A DNA stretch of 64,000 bases from Undaria pinnatifida (taxonomy: Eukaryota; Sar; Phaeophyceae; Laminariales; Alariaceae): contig JABAKD010000019.1 of assembly GCA_012845835.1 (NCBI GenBank), positions 9,855,736 through 9,919,735 of the forward strand, in the 5' to 3' direction. The notes beneath the pieces are model-generated. The model ran no database searches. It saw only the letters and a program-made list of their open reading frames with translations, and was not told the origin of the DNA. A program made the translations under genes and the position numbers. Shown piece by piece: positions 45,101-54,965 of this stretch (the first letter of the stretch is position 1; each line of letters begins with the position of its first letter).

Positions 45101-46537
45101 GACTCTTCATCCATACGTTCCCCAGCATCACTACCAACCTCGTAACCATCTGCACCGCCCGCCTGAAGCACCTCAACTTCATCGTCTTGGTCTACATGGC
45201 TACTGCTGTCCGCATCCCTCGTTGAACTCGCAACTGCCACGGGCTTGAAAAAGGAAACGAGCGAGCGCTGTTTCGCGGCATCCACGGCGTCCCTGCCAAC
45301 GTAAACAACGGACATTCCTTGGTAGCTTAGTTTATGCCGAGAGATTCAAGGTGAACGTCGTCATGCAGCACTTGTGGAGCAACATCATTTGTTTCGCGGA
45401 TGCCACGTACACGCACAACTACTCCTGTAGCATTAGGAGGGCACTACTTTCGAAGCTGCGCAAAATGCTAGCTTGGCCGACTGCTGTGGTGATGAGCTAC
45501 GAGCGCTCTGAACGCACACTGGATCAATATCCTAACATCTCAAAAACTGTCCTCACTTGTGGTATTTCGAGTCTAAGTGCGATGTCACATGTTGCTCCCT
45601 CCACATGCGTGCATCGGATCCGAGAACTTTGGAACACTTCGTGCAGACCCACTTGCCGCCGATCTTCTTCGCGATCTTTGCCACTGGCAACGCTGATCTG
45701 CACTCGTATTCATGGGAAGGTCGTTGTTGGAGAGCGGGGGACACGGGTCGGGTCAGAGAAGGGGCCGGTGGAGCCTGTCATATTTCTACCTCCGTAGCCA
45801 CATCAGTGGACACGACAAGCCAGCAGCACCGCCCGAAAGGGCGACAGACCGCATCCAACGTCGATGTACCAACTGCCTGTACTAGTACGAATACTCCTTT
45901 GTAGTCAAGACAAGGTCAGGACACTCGTACAAAATGATAAGGCAATCTTTGCGCCAGGAAAAAAAATTAGAATTTTCTCGCGCAGCATGTACGCGATCGA
46001 TCTACTGTAAGGTTAGATCCACCAAGTATCCCCCTAAACTCGCTGCTGTTGCTACCTTGCCACTCCTGCTGCCTCTCCAGACTGTCTGACTACGTGACAT
46101 CGTCGAGTGTTCTGCGTTGTCTCCCAATGGCTGTACCAGGCACTCCTCTCTCCCAAACACTACCACCTAACTGGTACAGCAGTACCTGCCAACCTGCTGC
46201 TGTAAGGATGCTGTTCATGTTTGCGTGTCCTCGTTACAAGACGGATTTTTCCGGCGAGTCAGGTGTACGGGACAAAACACACAAGCCTTGGACAAGCTAA
46301 GGTTAGAAGCTCACTTGCAGTCCTCGTCACTCACTCTCTGTGCCTTTCTGAAGCCTCGTGCTGTCGTGCCTTCTCCGCGTCCACGCTTGAACCGTCGCCG
46401 AAGTTGTACCCGCACGCGCAAACGTACGCGGAGCCGTCGAACTTCTTCGGACAAACACCCTCCAGCCATGCCTTCTTGTCGAAGGGATCCGCCAATGGCT
46501 CTGGCCGGTCTCCCCTGGAGCTAGCACTCGTACTCAT
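38886..46537 (-). pseudogene. TE1 transposase-like gene, 11 exons, two disabling lesions
   Basis: Exons on minus: 46537-46335, 45697-45557, 45292-44742, 44575-44112, 43931-43761, 43561-43328, 43061-42364, 42086-41467, 41253-41013, 40728-40009, 39782-38886. All ten introns are GT-AG and phase-consistent, giving about 1,645 codons. In order it has two Cys/His fingers (CACGYNF..., WVCTKC...H), an acidic region, TCRPC, then QIDEIATDQR, ASDGDGVRR and QIGTDALENSFAVVRTL. It ends with CPLC...H...H, CGFCGGDGC, PCTNVPLWCLFC...H...H, a Glu/Asp tract and GRTRIKKRHF. The acidic motifs are DDE/D catalytic candidates (inference). A GA insertion at about 42838-42841 shifts the frame, and exon 7 is 2 bases over a multiple of three. 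TAG at 39690-39692 stops the last exon. From memory it resembles an uncharacterised family abundant in agaricomycete fungi. Confidence 0.85.
38955..39272. repeat. Coding TCC/TCG microsatellite (Glu/Asp tract)
   Basis: Over 300 bases of TCCTCC/TCGTCC repeats within the last TE1 exon encode a run of more than 35 Glu, preceded or followed by Asp-Glu alternation. The plus-strand poly-Ser and poly-Pro frames are antisense artefacts. Confidence 0.9.
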
Positions 46538-46772
46538 GAACTACGAGCCTCCTCTCTTGCTCCTCTCTATCGCTCTCTGTGTATCTACGGTACGCAGCAG
46601 CTCATGCTGCAGCACACGGTGTATTTTATATGAGAATTAGTGTAGGAAGGTTTATATAGAAGTTTGTGTGGCGTCGACACGGGGGGGATGGGTGCCTGGT
46701 ACCCTCCCCCCCGTCATAATAAAAAAATAGGACATACGAGGTGTCGAAGAATTTTTTTTCCGTGCACCCTTG

Positions 46773-47752
46773 ACACACCTGACAACTTGCAGGGGAGAAA
46801 GGCCAATAACACTACTACTACGAAATGCAGACAACGAAAAAAACAAAACACGGGTAAACATAGAGGAAGATACCAAAAAAATGAAAATGAACGCACTAGT
46901 ATCACACAACCAGTGTCAGGTATCATTCATACGTACGCATAAATAGGTAACAACAGCATTACACATGGATGGGTGTAGTCTGACCACAGAGCTCGTCTCT
47001 TTCTCCCCCCTCTGCTCCAGCAGCTAGAAGGAGGCGTCGCCGCGGACACTCTATACTACCATTAATGGATGTGCTTGAAAATTTACAGATGGGTGGAATT
47101 ATGAATTTAATGTAAAGAACCACACATGGAATCTTGTGGATCCGACGGTTCGGTAGTGGTAGTGGTGTGGCTGGTGGATCCATTTTTTTTTCTTTTTTTC
47201 TTATTATCCCATTTGTTATCCTCCCATTGCTCGCGCGCCTCCTCTCAGTAGTAGCTCAAATCTGGGGTTACATAGCGGGCCCTTCTCCCCCCTCCCCACT
47301 ACGGAACGTGCCTTCTTTTTATCGCGAGAGTAATTCAGCATCTTCTTCCCTCGTCGACTGTCGTCGAATTGTGCAGCACTGGGGTTGAACAACGTGCACA
47401 CAAAACTGTGCGAAAGCGGGCAGCCGCCTTGTACATGCGATGCCCACTGCTGTAGCCTGCCTGTGCTGTGTGTTGTCGTCACAATTCTTTTTAGCCAACG
47501 AGATCAGTACACCCAGTCAGTGTGGGTGCGGATTTTTCATCCCATTTAATAGAGAGATGCCAACAATTTGGTCACAGACTACTGCTGTGACAACTGTGAG
47601 ACGGAAAAAAAATATATATATATAATTCATCAAGGTAACTAAGAACAAGTGAAATGCTGGCGGGCAGGGTACGAGAACACACACACATAAAACAACCCGG
47701 GCCATAAACACACCTGGTAAGCAAAATAAGCGAATGCCGACATATATAGCTG
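46773..47752. repeat. Inner right arm: SINE and R2
   Basis: Mirrors 23925-26308 without the left-only LINE. It includes the SINE body on minus (47180-47405) and an R2 3' end (47510-47690). Confidence 0.65.
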
Positions 47753-48527
47753 CCGAAGTGTATTCGAATATTATTTGTGACCTAAACCTCCTAAAAATCC
47801 CCCCCCCCCCCCTCTTGCTCTCCCTTACTCAAACGCCCCACCAAATATCAAAATCCGCCACATTAACAAACACTTCACGCATAGGATATCACCTCATTAT
47901 CTTTCGAGAGCCATCCATGCCGCTGTGTTTCCCCCCCCCCCCCCCCTCCAACGCCCCTTCTTTCCCGACCACCTGCACGATCATGTAGACCTAGCACCAC
48001 GCGTATAACAAGCTGATACATATCTTTGATCTCACAGCCGAATTGTATTTGAATATTATTTGTGACCTAAACCTCCTCAAAAACCTCCCCCCCCCCCCCC
48101 CTCTTGCTCTCCCTTACTCAAACGCCCCACCAAATATCGAAATCCGCCACATTAATAAACACTTCACGCACAGGATATCACCTCATTATCTTTCGAGAGC
48201 CATCCATGCCGCTGTGTCCCCCCCCCCCCCCGCCTCGAACGCCCCTTTCTTCCCCATCACCCGCACCTTCGCCTAGACCTAGCACCACACGTATAACAAA
48301 CCCCTCACCTAAAGCCCTTTCCCCCCCCCCCCCCCGCCCCCCGCCCCCACCCCCCACCCTCCCCCCCCAACCCATCCCAACCCCACCCCCTCGAACACTC
48401 CACCCTCTCTTTACTCACTGATTGTACGACTTACCCCAGAATATACACGATAAACTGATGTATTATTTCCAAAAATGTCACATTTGTCCCCTCGAAATAA
48501 TGTATAGTTTCCAGGCACATATCGAGT

Positions 48528-48568
<41 letters not shown>

Positions 48569-48964
48569 CCCCCAATAATATACTGGTGCCAAAACCGTCA
48601 GATTTATCCCCTCGAAAGGATTTATAGCTTACATGCACAAATTGCCCCTTTCCCCCCCCCCCCCCCCCGCCCCCCTCCAAACCCGCTCGCTTTTGATCAA
48701 AACCAGGCCCCCCCTTTGCCTTCACAGCTGTCAGATTTTGTCCCCCTCAGAAACGGGTTTTATAGTTTCCGCGCACAGACTGACTAAAATCATCCTGTTG
48801 ACCCTGATAGCTACACTGTAGCTGTAAGGGGAGTCGCCGACCTATATCCTTAATGAGGACACACAACTCGTAATGCGCGCGATCGGAGTATCACACACAG
48901 CTTGCAAAGATGAGTTTCGACGAAATCTTCGATCTCACAGCTGGAGTGTATTTTAATTTTTATA
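47753..48964 (+). mobile_element. R1 retroposon, 1.2 kb, right arm only, 9-bp target duplication
   Basis: Flanked by ATATAGCTG at 47744-47752 and 48965-48973. The left arm has one copy (about 23919-23930) and no insert. It holds two R1 bodies head to tail, many poly-C tracts, then the R1 tail with GTTGACCCTGATAGCTACAC and AGCTGGAGTGTATTTTAATT. There is no coding potential and no poly-A. Confidence 0.85.
48530..48567 (+). repeat. 38-base poly-C run
   Basis: Thirty-eight consecutive C residues inside the R1 element; the longest homopolymer in the window. Confidence 0.9.
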
Positions 48965-49096
48965 ATATAGCTGGTGCAAATAACACGAAGAGGAATACAG
49001 TAGGAGATCCCGCGATACAGGCCAGCGGGGATGGAAAATAAAAAGTAAGGCACTACCAAGGGTCCCCGAATAAAAAAAAACCGACACACCCTTGGG

Positions 49097-50698
49097 CAAG
49101 GGCACTCCAAAAAAAAATCCGTAACCCTATGTCCCTTTTTTTTTCATTTTGGACCGGCCGGGGGGGGGCTCTCAGTACACTAATTCCTACATAAAATCCA
49201 AGCAACACTAATTCCCATACTAAAAAATTGATTTGTTATTAGACTTTGGGTGCTGGCGGATCTGGCGGCAGAGAAGATAAGGTCAGCTAAGAGTCCGGAT
49301 ATAGGTAAACGCAGGTGGGAGTCCAGTTACACTGCCATGGTCCAATCGCCTCAACAACTCTGAAATCGGCACTTAAGGGTACGACGAGTTCACCGTGTAC
49401 CAATGCGCCGCTGAAATGCATACTCTGCCACGACCACTGGGAGTGGAAATACTCTATGAAAAGCCATGTGGACGCACTGCACGCCGGAGACATCATGATG
49501 AGGAAGGAAGACGCGGCTGGCCGAGCGTTTCTCGAAAGCATCATCGTCAGCGAAGATGAGAAGAAAGCTGTGAGCGCAAGCCTACAAAAGGATCTGAAAC
49601 GAACGGCTAGAGCACGTGGCGGTGCTGGAACAACCACGGTGGTAATTCGTGGGAAAGGCGAGGGGAGAGCCAAAGGTGGGAAGGGCAGCAAAAGTCCCGT
49701 CGACGACTCCAGCGATACGAGCGAAGGTAGCGACGGTGATAGCGACAACGAGGACGGAGACGAGGATGAGGGCGAGGGAGAGGACGAGGAGGACGAAGAC
49801 GACGAGGAGGGAAACGAAGAGGAGAGGGCGGCCGGTGAGGCCGCCGGGGGGGCGGCAGGGGGGCCTGCCCTTTCGGTACCCAGTCGGTTTATGAAAAGGA
49901 AAAAACGGAGGTACGGGCAAGGAGAATCGGAGGAGGAAGAAGAGGAGGAGGAGGAGGAGGAGGAGGAGGAGGAGGAGGAGGAGGAGGACATAGAACAAGA
50001 GGGAGGGGGGGCAGCCGGGGAGAGGACCGGGGGGGTTGCCTCTAAAGTAATTTCGGGAGTAAGTAGGGCCGGTCGGGTTAGGATTCAAAAAAGGCGTTTC
50101 GAACAAGTAGAGTGAGACAGACGCGGAATAATAGTGCAGCCCTGCCGGGGGTGGGGAGAGGGAAGGTCACTTGCGGCGAAACGCCGGAATGTTTCCGCGT
50201 CTGCACGCAGCGACTGTATGTAACGGCCGAACTTGGCAAGGGAGAGTTGCAAGCTTGAGGCCGGAGGCGGGGAGCAAGGGGATGAAGTACTACTAGTCTA
50301 CAGCAATCGTCATCGCAATTGTCTGTGGCTCACGTTACTTGCAAGTCGGGCATTCTAAACTCATGCTGGGTGTAGCGTTGTGTGACGAGGATTTCTAGGT
50401 AAATTAATGTGGAAAGCAAGCGACAAAGTATCGACAACACTTGACAACACCGAACAATATTTGACAAAACAGGGCAACAACCAACAACAACAGCCCGAAA
50501 GCACGACGTAGTTTGTTGTGTTTGTTTAATTGCTCTGGATATGTCGTTGCGACAATGCATGGGTGCTATCTTGCTGACCAACCATCGACAACAAGCCTAA
50601 AATCAAAGTTACTTTCCGAAAAAAAAAACTTTTTTTTCAGACGGCTGACCCGGGGGGGGGGGACATAGAGTCCGGATTTTTTTTTTGGAGTGCCCTTG
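49097..50698 (+). mobile_element. TE2: 1.6-kb non-autonomous DNA transposon with 7-bp target duplication
   Basis: The ends are perfect inverted repeats CAAGGGCACTCC (49097-49108 and, reversed, 50687-50698), extending imperfectly through poly-A/T, ATCCG and CTATGTCCC. CCTTGGG flanks both sides (49090-49096 and 50699-50705). The left arm has the site once, unoccupied, near 23800. It encodes only the last exon of a TE1-like gene, so it must rely on another source of transposase. Confidence 0.92.
49303..50115 (+). pseudogene. TE2 orphan last exon of TE1-like transposase
   Basis: After a possible acceptor at about 49308 (AACGCAG) the frame reads VGVQLHCHGPIAST, SSPCTNAPLKCILC, WEWKYSMKSHVDALH, a Ser/Asp/Glu-rich region, a GAG-encoded Glu run (49929-49988) and GRVRIQKRRFEQVE-stop at 50115. 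TE1 has PCTNVPLWCLFC, WLWKCCMSHHVREQH, an acidic tract and GRTRIKKRHF-stop in the same order. Upstream exons are absent. The finger is C-x2-C-x12-H-x4-H. The frame is intact, but it cannot encode a full protein. Confidence 0.8.
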
Positions 50699-50705
50699 CC
50701 TTGGG

Positions 50706-52824
50706 CACTATTAGTAAGGCAGAGAGAAAACAGGAACACGACATCTGCCCCCCTGGATGAGCGCTGACGGGAGCCGCTGGAAGCATCGCTAGTCTTGTTC
50801 GTGAGTGTTGTGGTGTTGTGTTACGCGTACTGCTGTGTTCGCAATGCGTACCTCAGTCTCGTGGTTTGTGGCCATGGAGCTTGTCTCTGTATGAGACATC
50901 AGCACGGCCGCTGGTTGTGCTGGATTTAGATGGGTGGAAACGTCGGGTTAATATTATGAAGAACACTCCCCGCATGGTATGTCACCTGCTTAGACTACTG
51001 TTTTGCTTGACAGCGGTGTCCGCATTTTGTCATTCTTTGTACTCAAGACACGGCACAAAATTAAGCAAACATTGGGCAGCAAGGCAGACGAAACCACCCA
51101 ATCGGCGTATATCGGCGTCGGGGTGTGCCAGGTGGAGTAGATCAATCTACTACACTAATCTCTCTACTTGATGTAATAGAGGTTTCCGTATAATATTAAG
51201 AACTCTGTACAGTAATAATAGTAGACCGTGTGGTATTCGGAACATAGGCTTCGCGAGCGACCATTAGTATGATAAATGCTATACCTCACGAGGAATCATA
51301 ATATGCAATTGATTATATGCACAGCAGTAGTGTTTTCTACAGCGAACAACGCGAACAATGAAGTCGTTCATCCTACATATTGATGGTTTGCTTAACTTTG
51401 CTAACGTCCTGACTATTACTACATACAGTCAGTAGCACGACATATACTAAATAGGTCTGTTTAGCAAAGTTGCACTAAATGCGTAATATAACGAACTCTT
51501 CATGGCCAGAAGTGCGCAACATCTCGAACATTAACGAACGACATTGCACTGGATTCGCTCGGGTTGGGAGAGGGTTCGAGGGTTTCGGGGTTCTCACCTT
51601 GAAGCGCGACATGTGCCAAGCAACTTGTGCCTCTCTTAAACATGTACTTGGCTTAAACTGAGCCCAAATAACTGTACCAGGTATCAGGTAACCATGACTG
51701 CAGAGCTATATGTACTATGCATGGAAACAGAAACATTGCCGCATGGCCTGTCGTGTGCTCACGAGGTCTGACGACGGAGATGCCTGCACGTCCCCTGCGT
51801 GTGTTCTTTATATCATATCTTCCCACCCATCTTTCACTTCCAGCACAACCAGTGTCCGAGCTGATGTTTCATAGAGAGGCGAGCTCTTCGGACGCAAACT
51901 ACACGAACGAGACAGTTACAAGTAACATATATATCCCAAATATAGCGGTTGTACTCGTACTTATTATACTCCAGTCCAGAGTAGATATCGTGTTGTAGTG
52001 TTGTGTTCCGCCTATATTTTTAAAATGATAAAATTCACTTCAGCTGCGAGATCGACCAAAAAAGTTTGTTGACCAAAATTCAGCTTTGCAAGCTGCGTGT
52101 GATACTCCGGTCGCGCTTTTTATGGCGTGTGTATATCCTCGTGAAGGATGCAGACCGGTGACCCCCGTGCTAATGCCAGGGTCAACAGGACTCAAGACGT
52201 TCAACCTTGTTCTGCGCACTGAAGTTGTAACACCCGCATCTATACTGTGGGTTTTCTTCACGTTGAACCGTTATTTCCACCCCACGGCATCAGTAAACTC
52301 AGTATCAGTGCTGATTTCCCATCCTAGAGAGATACAAATTATTTGGTCACCGACTGTGAGAAAGTAAAAGGAACGAAAAACAATCGCAATTAATCAAGGT
52401 AAACCGAGTGAAATGCTAGCGTACCGGGTTCCGGAACACAACGAACAAGCCAGACCGTTAAAAGCAGTAAAAAACGACAGGAGTCCTGAAGAATGTGATG
52501 CAAGGAGACCAGAAAGACTCCAAGAATAACAGCAGACGTGCTGAAGAGGAACAGATAACTACTGTTACACGGACGAAAACAACACAAAGAAGAGGAAACC
52601 ACCGGCATAGGGCCGGTACGGAGGGGTAATAAGGGAACAAAGAGGGAAACAAGGCAAAAACAAGAGGCCGAAGCAAGAAAGCACGACAACAAGAACAGTG
52701 TCACTGCTGCCGCTTTCGTGCTTCCTCCATTGAACTCAAAGAAAAAATCAACACAAAAGCAAAATATACCACTCACTGTAGGGGGGTCAGGGCTATAGTA
52801 TAAACTGGAAAAATGTTATAAAAA
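50706..52824. repeat. Right-arm counterpart of 20860-23800
   Basis: R2 3' ends lie at 50860-50965 (+), 51805-51895 (-) and 52255-52776 (-), with a diverged R1 tail at 52030-52200 (-). The left-arm LINE insertion is absent. No intact gene. Confidence 0.6.
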
Positions 52825-53655
52825 ATGAAATACACTCCAGCTGTGAGATCAAATATTTTGTCGAAAACTCATCTTTGCAAGCTGTGCGTGATACTCCGAT
52901 CGCGCGTATTACGGGTTGTGTGTCCTCGTTAAGGATTTAGGTCGGCGACTCCCCTTACAACTACAGTGTAGCTATCAGGGTCAACAGGGTGATGTTAGGC
53001 AGTCTGTGCGCGGAAACTATAAAACCCCTTTCTAAGGGGGACAAAATCTGACAGCTGTGGAAGGAAATGCATCAGTTTATCAAGTGCATCATGCAAGTCG
53101 AATAACCGGTGAGGGGAGGGCGGAGTTTGTAAGGACGTGGGGGCCTGATTTTGATCAAAAGGGGGGCGGGAAGGGGGGAGTCGGGGGGGGGGACGGGTGG
53201 GGCAGCTCAATTCGTGCGTGGAAACTATAAATCCTTCTTGTCGGGGGGGGGGGGGATGTGGCGGGGGGAGAGGGGGGCGGGGGCGGGGGGGTTAGGTCGT
53301 ATAGATGAGGGGTTTGCTAAACGCGTGGTGCTAGGTCCAGGCGATGGTGCGGGTGGTGGGGAAGGAGGGGACGTTGGGGGCGGGGGAGGGGGGGGCATTG
53401 CAGCAGCGGCATGGACGGCTCTGAAAAGATAATGAGGCGATATCCAGGGGGTGGAAGTGCTTATTACGCTGGCCGATTTCGATATTAGGTTGGGCGTTGA
53501 GCAAGAGAGAGCGAGGAGAAAGAAAAAAGGAAAAAAAGGGTTTTCAAGAGGTTTAGGTCACATACAATATTAAATACACTCCAGCTATGAGATCAAGTAC
53601 TTGGTCGACACTGACGTTCGCAACATTGTGTGTGATCTTCTGATCGCGCGTATAT
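52825..53655 (-). mobile_element. R1 retroposon, mirror of 20005-20815
   Basis: G-rich on plus; same R1 tail, CCCCCTCAGAAAG-type block and second tail in reverse. Confidence 0.7.
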
Positions 53656-53770
53656 GTAGGGGGTTGCTATACGGGCGGTGCTGGGTCTAGGCGGTCGTGC
53701 GGGGTATATATGGTATATTATAGTAGTAGCACACGCTCTACTTTTTTACCTTGCTACACGTTCTTACGTT

Positions 53771-54808
53771 TCATTTTTGCTTTCGTCGACAGCTGTTGTA
53801 GGTATCAGTACCCCCCCCCCCCCCCAACGTTTTCCCCTTGTTGTGCTCTTTCTTGGCGTCCACTGCCGCGTGGCGTAGCCAGCTCTTTTCCGCGTCGCCC
53901 CTGTGCCATCTCGTCACGAAGCGGTCCGCCGCGTCGACGACCCCCCGGTGCCAGTTCTCACTCTTCTTAGCCGCCTTTGGCCATAGCACCATCTCTATTC
54001 CGAACAGCAAAGGGGATCTATCATCGGTGGACCTCTCGGTGACCTGAAATGCCCTGATGTCTGCTAGACATTGGGCCCGGTTCTTTTCTGGTCGGCCTGG
54101 TCCCGGGATCTCCCCACCAGCCATTGTCCCGAACATGACACGATGAGTCAGCCGCTCATTTGTCGTCCGTTGTACTGCTCCCCCAAAGATGAGGCGTCGT
54201 TCGCGGATGGTCGTCTCAACGCTCTTACATTGTGCCTTCTTGACAGCTTTGACGTACGGCATGAGGTGGTCGGTGCAATGTCGGTGCTGGAATCCAATGA
54301 CCATTAGGAGGGAGCTGTGGCGTGCGGTTCGGAACTCAGTGAAGTGCTCCGGGCCAAGGGCCTGAGTCGCAATTCCGTACAGCAGGATCTTCACCACCTC
54401 GGTCTTTGGCAGGCGCACCTTGAGTCTGAACCGGGCATCCTCCATACCGTACGGCCCACGCTTGAACCGGTCGTAGCATACCTGCGCGAGTCGGATCCGT
54501 CGTTTGATTTTTGGCATATTGTCAGTGCTTGCGTCGATAAGACCGCATATGTACAGCAATTTCATCGTCTGCATATATATATATATATATCTGGCCAGCT
54601 GCTTCAACGACGAGCGTTCGGGTACGGAGTGCCTGATTGGGTGTGCGCAGCACCATTTTCGCCGTTTGTTTTCGGACACGGTAAGGCCTGCTGATTCAAA
54701 AACGGTCACCATGACCGCCATCATCTTCGCAATGCCTTCCGCCGACCTAGACACAATGCCTGCATCGTCGGCGTACACCATACGCCAGGCTCTCACCTGC
54801 GCACACAT
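53771..54808 (-). pseudogene. LINE reverse-transcriptase C-terminal half (type A), right arm
   Basis: One open frame of 345 codons, longer than the left-arm copy. RMVYADDAGIVSRSAEGIAK is near its start, followed by LKVRLPKTEVVKILLYGIAT, QALGPEHFTEFRTARHSSLL, ETTIRERRLIFGGAVQR and EIPGPGRPEKNRAQCLADIR. The left-arm TAG after YGIAS is a sense codon here. The frame is cut at YADD, so fingers and endonuclease are missing; it is a truncated LINE, not an enzyme. A short TA repeat near 54570 adds YIYIY. Confidence 0.85.
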
Positions 54809-54965
54809 GCTAGTGGTTCAACCTCCACACTGTCCTCCCCGAGGTCCTCCTCGAGGTGAACCATGCCCCTCAAAATGTCTGGGTTCACATTAAAATGTAC
54901 CAAAACGGCGCCGCAGCGGCGAAAATTACATGGAAGAGAAAGGATGACAATTTACGTCCTTGCCG

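Larger units (their letters stand above)
38157..46772 (-). mobile_element. TE1: 8.6-kb DNA transposon with zinc-finger DDE-like transposase
   Basis: Both ends carry the perfect 12-bp inverted repeat CAAGGGTGCACG (38157-38168 and, reversed, 46761-46772). Similarity continues inside: ACACTTATGTACC on one side, ACACCTCGTATGTCC on the other. The left arm is uninterrupted at the matching position near 26308. It lacks a clean target duplication: ATACGCT precedes it and ACACACC follows, and about 40 bp next to the insertion is missing compared with the left arm. The minus-strand gene fills most of it. TE2 has the same terminal start and a related last exon. Confidence 0.9.

Noticed and set aside
38157-46772. 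Starship, Maverick or endogenous giant-virus element
   Set aside because: There is no tyrosine recombinase, polymerase B, integrase or capsid-like frame; the gene content is a single transposase-like gene.
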